Source: Lysinibacillus telephonicus (GTDB lineage Bacteria; Bacillota; Bacilli; Bacillales_A; Planococcaceae). From it: a stretch of DNA of 54,450 nucleotides. The stretch covers positions 1 to 54,450 of the forward strand of contig NZ_RXNR01000027.1 of NCBI RefSeq assembly GCF_003966145.1, given 5' to 3'. A program made the position numbers and the translations under genes. This document shows, one piece after another, positions 37,883 to 46,457 of this stretch (its first letter is position 1; every line of letters begins with the position of its first letter). The notes under the pieces were generated by a model. The model saw nothing but the letters and a program-made list of their open reading frames with translations, had not been told where the DNA came from and did no database searches.

Positions 37883-38131
37883 ATTCCATACCCCTTTCCA
37901 TAAAATATTCATAATAATTTTATGTATAAATACTCTAAACATAACGCTATTCAAAATTTTATTGAAGGTCCTTTTCCACCTCTATTGCTCGTTACAAGAT
38001 TTCACAATCTCTCCTAAACTTTTACTAAATTTCCAGGTGTTTTTTTAACAACTTTCATTAAAAATAATCAGAGTTAGTTCTATTATCGAGCTTTATACAA
38101 TCAGGGTTGCATTAACAGGAATAAATTTATA

Positions 38132-38172
38132 CAAAAAAGATGGTCTTAAGCCAGTAGACTTAAAGACCATCT
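38132..38172 (-). terminator. Terminator after the CAP-domain gene
   Basis: A 10-bp perfect stem (38139-38148 with 38163-38172) followed by six T on the minus strand. Confidence 0.8.
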
Positions 38173-38196
38173 AATACATATTATATGAAACTTAAA

Positions 38197-39015
38197 TTAT
38201 TGTTGAATAAATTGTTGTGTCCAGTAGTTACCATCTGCCACATAGCCAACACCAATATGTGTGAAGTTTCCGTTTAAAATGTTTGCACGGTGACCTTCTG
38301 AATTCATCCATGCTTGTACTACTTCTTCAGGTGTTCTTTGACCTTGTGCAATATTTTCACCTGCTGCTTTATAAGAAATACCTGCAGCTTTCATTTGGTC
38401 AAATGGGCTACCATAAGTTGGGCTTGTATGTGAGAAATAATTTTTTGCCGCCATATCTTCTGATTTTGCTTGAGCTACACTCATTAATGGATTCGAGATT
38501 TGAAGCGGTTTAAGACCTGCTTTTGTACGCTCAGCATTTGTTAAATCTACAACTTGTTTCTCAAATTCAGATACTGATTGACTAACATTTGTAGAAGGCG
38601 CTTTTGCTGGTGCTTCTACTTGTTGGTTATTTGAATTTGTTGGTGCTGTAGTTTTGTTGTTGTTCGTTGCATTTGTAGAAGGTGTTTTTGCTGGTGCTTT
38701 TGTGTTTGTTTCTTTAGATGCATTTTCTTGATATACTTTTTTACCTTCTTTAATTACTTTTTGTGCTGCTTGATCATTTAATGATTTATTGACTAATTCT
38801 TTGAATTTATTAAAATCAAATTCTCCATTTGATAATTGAATTTGATCGATTATTTTTAAAGCAACTCCTTGAACTTGATCGCCTTTAATTACTTGAATAT
38901 ATGGATTTGATTCACTTTTAACCTCTTCATTTAAACCTGCTGCACCCGCAGTTGTAAAAGATGCTCCAAATAATGTTGCTGCACATAATGATGTTGCTAA
39001 CCATTTTTTATTCAT
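38197..39015 (-). CDS. Secreted CAP/SCP-domain protein (YkwD-like)
   Basis: A 272-residue exported protein. A Sec signal peptide (MNKKWLATSLCAATLFGASF, cleavage near AGAA) is followed by a Thr/Asn/Lys-rich linker with repeated APAKTPSTN-like units. A C-terminal CAP domain spans about residues 150-272. The domain carries LTNAERTKAGLKPL, the His in YFSHTSPTYGSP, AAGENIAQGQRTPEEVVQAWMNSEGHRANIL and HIGVGYV. Such proteins occur in spore formers and at the cell surface; a precise activity is not established. GAGGAGG precedes the ATG. Confidence 0.85.
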   Translation of the reverse strand: MNKKWLATSLCAATLFGASFTTAGAAGLNEEVKSESNPYIQVIKGDQVQGVALKIIDQIQLSNGEFDFNKFKELVNKSLNDQAAQKVIKEGKKVYQENASKETNTKAPAKTPSTNATNNNKTTAPTNSNNQQVEAPAKAPSTNVSQSVSEFEKQVVDLTNAERTKAGLKPLQISNPLMSVAQAKSEDMAAKNYFSHTSPTYGSPFDQMKAAGISYKAAGENIAQGQRTPEEVVQAWMNSEGHRANILNGNFTHIGVGYVADGNYWTQQFIQQ

Positions 39016-39377
39016 TCTGAATTCCTCCTCTTTGTTTACAGCACCTATCTTACAGTACAAATTAAGTAATATAAGGTCCATAAACTGGAAGGAGATACAA
39101 TCTATAATGAAACTCTAATAGACTAAGAGATTCAACACCCTTTATTTCATAAAACATTCCATACAAAAATTATTTTACCACTGAAAACCTATTGACAGAT
39201 TTTCAATTTTGCACTTTATTACATAGCTTCTACAATTGTTACAGATAGATTAATTTATTTTCTTTCAATTTCAATCTGCTTGCTGGTTATATTTCGTTAT
39301 TGAAAATAGCCTTAATTCACAATCCCGTCCAATAACAAAGACCTTTTTTAGTTTTGACTTGAATTAATTAATCCTTT
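39016..39377. other. Gene-free stretch between CAP and MFS genes
   Basis: AT-rich sequence without an ORF carrying an RBS. I see no hairpin with T-run after the MFS stop and no convincing promoter; it should contain the promoter of the CAP-domain gene. Confidence 0.35.
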
Positions 39378-40619
39378 TCAAATGATTGGACTTTGTTTAA
39401 AGCTGCCATTAGATGAAATGAACCATAATAATGCTAATACGAAGAATAGAACTGAGCTGCCAAAATAGATATAAGAAAAACCATTCTCTAATTCTATAAG
39501 CATAAAACTAATAAAGGGTCCAATTGATGCCCCAAAATCCTGTGCAATCGAATAGGAAGTAAGAAATGAAACTGAAACTTCATTAGTTTTCTTAGAAAAA
39601 TCTAATGCAATTGCATCAACTACTGTTGTTAGCGAAGTTGCAGCAATCAAAACGAGAAAAGTATTTGTTATGAAGAGGAAAAGTGGTAGATCCATTGAAA
39701 TTGTCCAAAATATTAAACTTGTAATTGTCAATGTTAGAATTAAAATTGGCATTCTTCCCTTTGCTCCATCAGACCAATGTCCAAAACGCACACCTAAAAA
39801 TGGCTCCCATACCCATCGAGCTGATTGAAGTACGCCAGAAAAAAATGTAACGCTAACTGCAGTGCCAAATAAATAGATAATCTCACCATAATGATTTTCA
39901 ATAACCGGGCTTAGAGTAGAGGTAAATATCCCTTGAAATAACATGGTTATACAAAAGCCCGTGAAAATGATCATTAAATATTTTTTTTGCAGTCTCTGTA
40001 TGAAAGGTCTCTTTTCAGTTTTAGTTTCCTTTCCTTTTACTTCAACTTGACTAGGAGACTGACCATTTATAAACAAAAGTATTAAAGGTAAACCAATAAG
40101 AGTCAAACAGCCAAAAATAATGGATACAAGATCTATACCTAAAATAGGAACCAGTAACCCTCCTGCTAACATTCCTATTAAACTTCCTAACCGGTAAATT
40201 CCATTGTACAATCCAATTGATTTTCCATTATTTTCTTCAGCAGCAGTTGCGACAATAGATAAACCACCGATTCGAAAAAAAGACCACGCTATTCCCCATA
40301 AAGCCCGTAGAATTATCCATGCTAGAAACCCATTAAAGACACCATAGCCTAATGTAGTAAAACTCCCTAAAAGAATTGCAATCATTAAACCTGTTTTCAA
40401 TGAAATTTTACTATATATCCATCCGACAATTGGGCTAAATGGCAGTCTAATAAATCGATTAATCGAAAGGAGAATACCAACTTGCCAGATTGAATCCAGT
40501 CCTACGTCTTCCAAATAGATTGGTAAGGTAATGTATAACATGGAATCACCTAAAAGGCTTATACCGGTAATTACTGAAACAATCACAATAATATGTGAGT
40601 TATTATTTAATTTGAACAT
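39378..40619 (-). CDS. Major facilitator superfamily transporter
   Basis: A 413-residue membrane protein with about 12 helices. The first-half motif after helix 2 (GWIYSKISLKTGLMIAI) and the central loop (about 190-215, charged) are typical of MFS exporters. The C-terminal half contains RFGHWSDGAKGRMPILIL, the repeated motif A position. ATG 40619 has GGGGAG upstream; an earlier in-frame start lies in the RBS region. Substrate unknown; no regulator adjacent. Confidence 0.8.
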   Translation of the reverse strand: MFKLNNNSHIIVIVSVITGISLLGDSMLYITLPIYLEDVGLDSIWQVGILLSINRFIRLPFSPIVGWIYSKISLKTGLMIAILLGSFTTLGYGVFNGFLAWIILRALWGIAWSFFRIGGLSIVATAAEENNGKSIGLYNGIYRLGSLIGMLAGGLLVPILGIDLVSIIFGCLTLIGLPLILLFINGQSPSQVEVKGKETKTEKRPFIQRLQKKYLMIIFTGFCITMLFQGIFTSTLSPVIENHYGEIIYLFGTAVSVTFFSGVLQSARWVWEPFLGVRFGHWSDGAKGRMPILILTLTITSLIFWTISMDLPLFLFITNTFLVLIAATSLTTVVDAIALDFSKKTNEVSVSFLTSYSIAQDFGASIGPFISFMLIELENGFSYIYFGSSVLFFVLALLWFISSNGSFKQSPII

Positions 40620-40893
40620 TCTTTCTACTCCCCTCTCATGCACAGAAAAAACTATGTATAATCATTTTACAAATCGTATTCTAGCTTTTATATTACTAAA
40701 AATTTCTAACAATTATTATTAAGTGATGAGTAGAATGAGTTTCTAATTATTTTAGACGATTAAGTCTTTTTTCATAACATTAACAATTGAGGATATAAAT
40801 AGCAATTAGCACTGCTAATACAAGTAATGATGTTTTTGTTTTAATATAAACAATCAATACCATTTAATAATAAAGGGACTGGGACATAAGTAG
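40620..40893. other. Gene-free stretch with a CTGGGACATAA motif
   Basis: The only structured part is the motif at 40878-40888, immediately before the terminator of the CoaB-like gene. A 27-codon hydrophobic minus-strand ORF around 40780-40865 has no good RBS and is not called. Confidence 0.4.
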
Positions 40894-40928
40894 AAAAAAC
40901 TACAATTCGAATTAAATTGTAGTTTTTT
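40894..40928. terminator. Terminator after the CoaB-like gene
   Basis: A 14-bp perfect stem (40894-40907 with 40915-40928) containing A-run and T-run on either side, so it can act on both strands. Confidence 0.75.
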
Positions 40929-40971
40929 GCTATTCTAATATGTTGATTTCGTTATTTTAGAAAGTGAATTT

Positions 40972-41652
40972 CTACTCTTTATTTTCTCCTAATATTTCCA
41001 TCAATTTCTGAGCAGTACCCTCTTTACCCTCTACACGAATTACTTCACCGCTTGATGCTACAATAAAATGGGGCTCATTTGCACCATATAAAGAATTTGA
41101 GCTGTTTGCTACCATGTATTGTGCATTCGAGCTTTCCATGCGAAGTTTTGCACGGCTAATTAAATAATCGAAATCATCCGTAGCCTCTAGTTTAAATCCA
41201 ATTAATGTTGATTTCGGTGTCCATTCTTTTATTTGTCCTAATATTTTTGGAGCTTTTTTAAAATGGATAATAGGCGGTTCATCAGAGGGCATTTTCCCCT
41301 TTTCCTCCATTAAGTTACCGGATTGATCGTACACTTTGTCAATAATCCAGTCTGAACCTGCCGCTGCCATAATGATAAAATCAATCGTTTCCTGTTGCAC
41401 AATGGATTTAATTTTATTTCCTAAATCCTCTATTCCTTCAAACATAATCGTTGTCATCAAATGCGCGTTTTCAGGAAGTTTAGCAAAAAAGCCATGTAAA
41501 TAAATTACTTCAGCACCTGCTGAGAGAGCTTCTTCTGCTAAAAAACACCCCATAGTACCTTTCGATAAATTCGTATGACCGCGCACACGATCCCATTTTT
41601 CTAGGGTTCCACCGCTTGTAATTAGTATTTTTTTACCATTTAAGTTTTTCAT
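40972..41652 (-). CDS. Stand-alone phosphopantothenoylcysteine synthetase (CoaB-like)
   Basis: A 226-residue DFP/CoaB-domain protein without the CoaC decarboxylase half. CoaB joins phosphopantothenate and cysteine in CoA synthesis. It shows ITSGGTLEKWDRVRGHTN, AAAGSDWI, the PPIIHFKKAPKILGQIKEW segment and TLIGFKLEA, closest in layout to the separate CoaB of streptococci and enterococci. It could be the working enzyme or a paralogue of a fused CoaBC elsewhere. RBS AAGGTGA. Confidence 0.75.
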   Translation of the reverse strand: MKNLNGKKILITSGGTLEKWDRVRGHTNLSKGTMGCFLAEEALSAGAEVIYLHGFFAKLPENAHLMTTIMFEGIEDLGNKIKSIVQQETIDFIIMAAAGSDWIIDKVYDQSGNLMEEKGKMPSDEPPIIHFKKAPKILGQIKEWTPKSTLIGFKLEATDDFDYLISRAKLRMESSNAQYMVANSSNSLYGANEPHFIVASSGEVIRVEGKEGTAQKLMEILGENKE

Positions 41653-41688
41653 AATATCACCTTTATATTGAATTATCCTATCAATAGT

Positions 41689-42576
41689 TTACTCGACTTT
41701 TTTAACATTTTCATTAGTTGAAAGCCAACTCTGTAAAACCTCTATAAATTTCTCAGTTGCTGGAGAAGGTTGATGTTTTGTTGCTAGTCCAATTGTTCGA
41801 TAGCTTTCTTGCTTTATGGGAATTGCACGAACATTACTTGGAAGCTGATCAAAAACGAGCTGTGGCAAAATCGAAATCCCTAAATGGTGCTCAACCATCG
41901 AAATAATGCCTTTTTCATCAAATAATTCAAAACGAACGGTCGGTTTTATACCATAGCGATTAAAAATTGCTAATACATCATTTGTCCCGTTATAGGATGT
42001 TAGTACGAAAGGCTCTGCCTCAACTTCCTTTATATCTATTACTTCTTTATGAAATAACTTGCTCTCAGATGAAGCAATGGAAAGCAATTCATCACGTATT
42101 AAAGGCAAAAATTGAAACTGTTTTGAGTGTGCACGGTTTAAAAAACCGCAATCAATATCCCCATCACTAAGCCATTGTTCAATTTGATAATAATCCCCTT
42201 CTTGTAATTCAATTTTAATTCCTGGATATTTCCGATCCATTATTTGAATAATTTTAGGCATCCATTTAGAGGAAATACTAGAGAATGTCCCTATTCGCAC
42301 CTTACCTTTTGTAACACCTAATATATTTGAGGCCTCTTGTTTTAATCTCTCTTCTGCTTGCATAACGGATCGCATTGATGTCAACAATGTTTGACCTTCT
42401 GAAGTTAACTTCACTCCATTTTTACTACGATGAACTAATGCAAAGCCAAAATCCTTTTCTAAACTCGAAATTGCATGGCTGATAGCTGATTGTGTCAAAC
42501 CTAGTACTTCTCCAGCTCGCGTAAAATTACCAAGTTCCGCAACCTTACAAAAGATTTCATATTTTACTAAACTCAA
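41689..42576 (-). CDS. LysR family regulator
   Basis: A 295-residue regulator with an N-terminal winged helix-turn-helix (AELGNFTRAGEVLGLTQSAISHAISSLEKDFG) and a two-lobed effector domain. I take the TTG at 42576 as start; the GTG four codons earlier is part of the RBS AGGTG. It is divergent from an EamA-type transporter, the common arrangement in which the LysR protein controls the exporter. A symmetric motif lies between them. Confidence 0.85.
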   Translation of the reverse strand: MSLVKYEIFCKVAELGNFTRAGEVLGLTQSAISHAISSLEKDFGFALVHRSKNGVKLTSEGQTLLTSMRSVMQAEERLKQEASNILGVTKGKVRIGTFSSISSKWMPKIIQIMDRKYPGIKIELQEGDYYQIEQWLSDGDIDCGFLNRAHSKQFQFLPLIRDELLSIASSESKLFHKEVIDIKEVEAEPFVLTSYNGTNDVLAIFNRYGIKPTVRFELFDEKGIISMVEHHLGISILPQLVFDQLPSNVRAIPIKQESYRTIGLATKHQPSPATEKFIEVLQSWLSTNENVKKVE

Positions 42577-42597
42577 GTAGCAACACACCTATCTAAC

Positions 42598-42621
42598 ATG
42601 AATAATTTTAATGATATTCAT
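42598..42621. promoter_or_regulatory. LysR binding-site candidate
   Basis: Inverted repeat ATGAATA (42598-42604) and TATTCAT (42615-42621), arms seven bases, spacer ten, lies between the divergent lysR and eamA genes; it includes the T-N11-A pattern common to LysR sites. Confidence 0.5.
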
Positions 42622-42702
42622 TATAAACATTCGTTTCACTAATCTTTGATTACATTATATATTAATTTGTACCAATAAAGATAGAAATGGGAGAAAATGA
42701 AA

Positions 42703-43596
42703 ATGCAATTAAAAGCAAATATGTTAATGGTTATTGTTACTATGTTTTGGGGACTTTCTTATACGTTTATGGTTATGGGGCTAGAGACATTAGAGGTGTT
42801 TAATACGGTTGCACTTCGAAGTTTTATCGCCTTTATAATAGCAGGGTTAATTTTTTATAAAAAACTAATGCACGTAGATAAAAAAACAATTTACTATGCA
42901 ATGATCCAAGGCTTTTTTCTTGTTTTCGCTATAGGTTTTCCAATGTTCGGTGTTAAAACTACCCCAGCATCAAATGCAGGTTTTCTTGTTAGCTTGACAG
43001 TTGTTTTAGTACCAATTATTACTAGCTTTATCGATAAAAAATTGCCGACCCGAACAGTTACAATCGCCATCATCTGTACAATGCTTGGTATTAGTATTTT
43101 AACGTTAAACAGTACGTTCACATTTCAAATTGGAGATGTTTATTGTTTACTTACAGCCGTTGCCTATTCCATCTATATCGTGCTAAATGGGAAATTTACA
43201 AGATCAGTTGATTCACTAGCATTTGGAATATACCAAATGGGGTTTGCAACGATTATAAGCGGTATTTTTTGTTTATTGTTTGAAGCGCCAAAAATCCCAG
43301 TAGATTCATCAGGCTGGATTGCAGTTCTAGGGTTAGGAATACTTTGCAGTGCATTTGGTTTTATTGGTCAAACAGTTGCTCAGCAATATACTTCTGCCAC
43401 TTTAACTGGACTTATTTTTTCACTAGAACCGATTTTCGCTGCCATCTTTGCTGTAATTTTTTTAGATGAAAACATTACAATGAAACTTATTATGGGTGGA
43501 TTATTTATTTTTGGTGGCAACATTATTGCCCAATTAGAACAATTTAATAGTTTCAGATTCTTCCACAAAAAATCACATACAGAAAAAACAGTTTAA
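42703..43596 (+). CDS. EamA/DMT family transporter
   Basis: A membrane protein of about 297 residues with ten helices in two EamA repeats (MFWGLSYTFMVMGLE; later AVAYSIYIVLNGKF and FIGQTVAQQYTSATLTGLIFSLEPIFAAIFAV). Probably exports amino acids or other small metabolites. GGGAG stands nine bases before ATG 42703 and three before ATG 42697; the former spacing is better. It is paired with a divergent LysR regulator. Confidence 0.85.
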   Translation: MQLKANMLMVIVTMFWGLSYTFMVMGLETLEVFNTVALRSFIAFIIAGLIFYKKLMHVDKKTIYYAMIQGFFLVFAIGFPMFGVKTTPASNAGFLVSLTVVLVPIITSFIDKKLPTRTVTIAIICTMLGISILTLNSTFTFQIGDVYCLLTAVAYSIYIVLNGKFTRSVDSLAFGIYQMGFATIISGIFCLLFEAPKIPVDSSGWIAVLGLGILCSAFGFIGQTVAQQYTSATLTGLIFSLEPIFAAIFAVIFLDENITMKLIMGGLFIFGGNIIAQLEQFNSFRFFHKKSHTEKTV

Positions 43597-44115
43597 TATA
43601 AATAAAAATATCGAATGGTGTGAGACTGGTTCTTCAAACGAACGAGGTCTTAAGGTGCTTCTTTATCCTCCTATATGGTTTGTTTTCCGTCACAAAAGGA
43701 AAACTAAGCTACCAAACATTACGAATTCAGAAACAAGTAATCGACAGTTTATTAGATTCTTCTATTAAACTGTTTTTTAATTCTATTTTTGAATTCATTT
43801 GCATATATATATTTATCCCGCTTTAAAGCAGTAATTATAGAAAAATATTAGTGGAGGATGGATTAATTGTCTGTAAAAGCTAAAAGCTCCTCAGATTTTG
43901 CAACGGCTGTATAACTCACATTTTGTGGACAACAACTTACAAACGGCGAGGGATGAGTGACCCCTACTGATTGAAGTTTCACTTTATCTGTCCGATTTTT
44001 CAAATAGTTTATAATAGACTATCATTTTTCAACTCAATGCAAAGCCGTTATTATTATGGATGGAGTTTAATAGTAGAACAAATCAAACTAGAATTCGTAA
44101 AAGGGAGTGCTGTAT
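43597..44115. other. Gene-free stretch with possible gene fragments
   Basis: A plus-strand open stretch of 68 codons (43620-43826) has no RBS and looks non-coding. At 43868 a TTG preceded by GGAGGA opens only 15 codons (SVKAKSSSDFATAV), perhaps the start of a lost gene. TATAAT at about 44012-44017 may be the -10 of the SEC-C gene. Confidence 0.3.
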
Positions 44116-45099
44116 ATGGTAGGACGCAATGAACCATGTCCATGTGGAAGTGGCAAAAAGTATAAAAAGTGCTGTGAAGGAACTCAACAGCAGACAATTA
44201 AAAAGGTATTTTTAGAGGAAATTGAACATGTTCTTCAAACTTTTTATAATAGCTATCCAGAAAGAAAGGATATAAAAGATTATTTTGAATTAGTTCAACA
44301 ATGGAAACCAAGTCTAGAACAAAATTTACAACGTGAATTAATCGAGGCTGTTGCATTGGACGACTTTTTCTTCCATCAACGACATGATATTTGGTTAGGA
44401 TATTTAAAAAAAGTGTCAAAAAAAGTTATTCGTCCAGCTTTAAAAGAACTGTTAAAACAATGGGAAACTCCAAAAATGTTTATCGGACAAGTTGAAGCAC
44501 TAGAAAGTCAATATTTTAAAGCTTCATGCACAATTACAAATTCAGACCTCTATATTCGACGAGAATCAAATAAACCAATTCCTGAAGGGATGCAAGTTTT
44601 TGCGTTTTTATTGCCAGATGGTTCAGGTGAAAAGGATCATTATTTAGCAGTTTCTACTTTAATTTTCTTCCCAAATCAATACAAGCAAGCATTTGATGCA
44701 TTTGCCAAGGAATATGATGGGAAGATAGAAGTAGATAAATTTTTACAAAACAATCACTATAATTTCTGGGTAAAGTTAGTTGAAACAGGTTATAACGGTG
44801 AAGAGTATTCTTCATTTGAGATTGAAGTAATTGAACAGACGAAGCAATTTTTACTAGATAAAAATATAGAGGCAGATCGTCTAATCGAAATATTAGAAGA
44901 TTATTTAGTAGAGAAAAAACCAAAGGCGAGAAAAGCTTCAGCAATCGCTGCTGGTGCTATTCGTTTCGCTCAAGAACGCAATTTATTACTAAATCAGTCA
45001 TTTACTATTAAAGAAATTGCAGAGAGCTTCGGAGTTTCTTCTAGTTCATTAAATAAATATTACCAAGAATTATTAGAGTATGATAATGTCTTAGTTTAA
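44116..45099 (+). CDS. SEC-C metal-binding protein with cyclin/TFIIB-like C-terminus
   Basis: A 327-residue protein. An N-terminal SEC-C zinc motif has Cys8, Cys10, Cys19 and Cys20 (PCPCGSGKKYKKCC), the form also found at the end of SecA. A long charged middle region follows. The last 55 residues read ASAIAAGAIRFAQ, then FTIKEIAESFGVSSSSLNKYYQEL, a helical DNA- or protein-binding pattern resembling a cyclin/TFIIB half-repeat. ATG 44116 lies eight bases after AAGGGAG. It is a single gene with its own terminator; function unknown. Confidence 0.75.
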   Translation: MVGRNEPCPCGSGKKYKKCCEGTQQQTIKKVFLEEIEHVLQTFYNSYPERKDIKDYFELVQQWKPSLEQNLQRELIEAVALDDFFFHQRHDIWLGYLKKVSKKVIRPALKELLKQWETPKMFIGQVEALESQYFKASCTITNSDLYIRRESNKPIPEGMQVFAFLLPDGSGEKDHYLAVSTLIFFPNQYKQAFDAFAKEYDGKIEVDKFLQNNHYNFWVKLVETGYNGEEYSSFEIEVIEQTKQFLLDKNIEADRLIEILEDYLVEKKPKARKASAIAAGAIRFAQERNLLLNQSFTIKEIAESFGVSSSSLNKYYQELLEYDNVLV

Positions 45100-45143
45100 A
45101 CTTTTTAATGTGTAAATTAATGATAAATATTTGATATTATGAA

Positions 45144-45171
45144 GAATCCGCTTATTAGCGGGTTCTTTTTT
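45144..45171 (+). terminator. Terminator after the SEC-C gene
   Basis: GAATCCGCT pairs with AGCGGGTTC (one wobble), loop of three, followed by a T-run. Confidence 0.85.
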
Positions 45172-45210
45172 AAAATTATATTATTTTCACTTTTTCTTTA
45201 AATTATAAAA

Positions 45211-45460
45211 ACAGCCCTCTAATAAAGAGGGCTGCCAGAGTGTAGACAAAGTCGAAAATCGACTTTGTCTACACGTATTTTTAGGTAATTCTTAAAAAGT
45301 AAAGAATATCCAGACTGTCTTGAAAACGCTTGCCAGCCAAGGCACGAAGGCGAGTGAAGACGCGAATAGAAGTTGCCTTCATGAGCGGACGAGCGAGACA
45401 AGTAACGTAGGATGAAAGCGTTTGTCAACAGTCTGACAGCCCTCTAATAAAGAGGGCTGC
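45211..45460. repeat. Structured intergenic element flanked by 25-base direct repeats
   Basis: Identical 25-base hairpin-forming direct repeats (45211-45235 and 45436-45460; 9-bp stem CAGCCCTCT/AGAGGGCTG) flank about 200 bases. Inside are a 16-bp perfect hairpin with an AAA loop (45240-45274) and a long imperfect inverted repeat. In that repeat CAGACTGT and AAACGCTT at 45311-45330 pair with AAAGCGTTT and ACAGTCTG at 45415-45435. The interior is more GC-rich than its surroundings and has no convincing ORF. It looks like a non-autonomous palindromic repeat; copies elsewhere in the genome are expected. Confidence 0.7.
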
Positions 45461-45652
45461 TTCTTCTATGGCTAACCAACCATTTTGTATATTAATCCTC
45501 ATCGGATATCATTCAACTAGCTCTATCTTGTTTCTTCATATGAAGAGGATACATTTGATGAGCACTAATAGTACATATTTATAATATCAATTTTTTATTA
45601 AAGATTCAATAATTTTTATCAAAAATTTGATAGTTAAAATAAGGATAAATAA

Positions 45653-45844
45653 CTATTTTTCGTAGATTTTTAATAATTCATTTCCTAAAAACTGTAGCTG
45701 TTCTCCGACAGAACATTGTTCGATGCAAAAACGGTGAGCACCTGATTTTCCGCGTTTATTACGTAAATCACGCTTTATAGGACAGTCATTGCAATAAGTG
45801 TCGGTTAATTCATCTATATCTTTAATTACAGTATTTTTATTCAC
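45653..45844 (-). CDS. Small zinc-finger protein (C2HCIx2C type)
   Basis: A 63-residue protein with Cys18, Cys21, His37, Cys40 and Cys44 in the pattern CxxC...HxxCIxxC, the signature of the small Bacillales zf-C2HCIx2C family. The ends LTDTYCNDCPIKRDLRNKRG and GEQLQFLGNEL agree with it. It starts at GTG after GGGGGAG. Function unknown; probably a small nucleic-acid or protein-binding factor. Confidence 0.8.
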   Translation of the reverse strand: MNKNTVIKDIDELTDTYCNDCPIKRDLRNKRGKSGAHRFCIEQCSVGEQLQFLGNELLKIYEK

Positions 45845-46011
45845 AATACTCCCCCTTTAAACAACGTTTTCCTATTTTACTATTACCGTTTTTCTTTTGT
45901 CAAAGCGTATTACCTAAGTAATTGTGGTGATAACAATTTTTTATTACGATACAATAAGTTATAATATGCTTAAAAAACAATTTAATTATTTCAAAAAAAG
46001 AAGGGATATTT

Positions 46012-46404
46012 ATGCTAGAAGTGTACATTGATGGTGCTAGTGCGGGAAACCCTGGACCAAGTGGCATTGGAATTTTCATTAAAGGTGAAGGTCATTTAAT
46101 AAAAATTAGTGAGTACATAGGTGAAACGAATAACCATATTGCAGAGTTTACCGCTTTATTACGCGGCCTTGAGGAAGCGAAAAAATTGGGGTCAACTTTC
46201 GTTTCAGTCCGCTCTGATTCAAAAATAGTGGTTGCATCAGTTGAAAAAACGTACGTAAAAAACGAACAATATAAACCATATTTAGATCAAATTATACAAC
46301 TTGCTGAACAATTTGATTTATTTTTTATCAAATGGATTCCAGACAATGAAAATAAAGCAGCAGATGCACTTGCTAGAGAAGCAATTTTAAAAGGGGCAAA
46401 ATAA
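46012..46404 (+). CDS. RNase HI family protein (YpdQ-like)
   Basis: A 130-residue RNase H-fold protein that would cleave RNA in RNA-DNA hybrids. The acidic catalytic set is complete: Asp7 (DGASAGNPGPSG), Glu45 (AEFTALLRGL), Asp69 (VRSDSKIVV) and Asp118 (NKAADALAREA). It lacks the basic protrusion of E. coli RnhA, as do the small Bacillus paralogues. AGAAGGGA precedes the ATG. A terminator shared with convergent coaW follows. Confidence 0.88.
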   Translation: MLEVYIDGASAGNPGPSGIGIFIKGEGHLIKISEYIGETNNHIAEFTALLRGLEEAKKLGSTFVSVRSDSKIVVASVEKTYVKNEQYKPYLDQIIQLAEQFDLFFIKWIPDNENKAADALAREAILKGAK

Positions 46405-46415
46405 ATATAAGAGAG

Positions 46416-46455
46416 AAAGGCATCTAAGCATGATGGATGCTTAAAATGCCTCTTG
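46416..46455. terminator. Terminator between rnhA-like and coaW genes
   Basis: AGGCAT...AAGCAT pairs with ATGCTT...ATGCCT, followed by TTGTTTT; it lies between two convergent stop codons. Confidence 0.65.
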
Positions 46456-46457
46456 TT

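Noticed and set aside
43620-43826. 68-codon plus-strand ORF after eamA
   Set aside because: No RBS, irregular composition and no recognisable family.
45219-45428. 69-codon minus-strand ORF within the structured repeat
   Set aside because: It lies wholly in the palindromic element and reads through its stems; likely by-product.
45211-45460. Insertion sequence
   Set aside because: No transposase or room for one; only palindromic structure.
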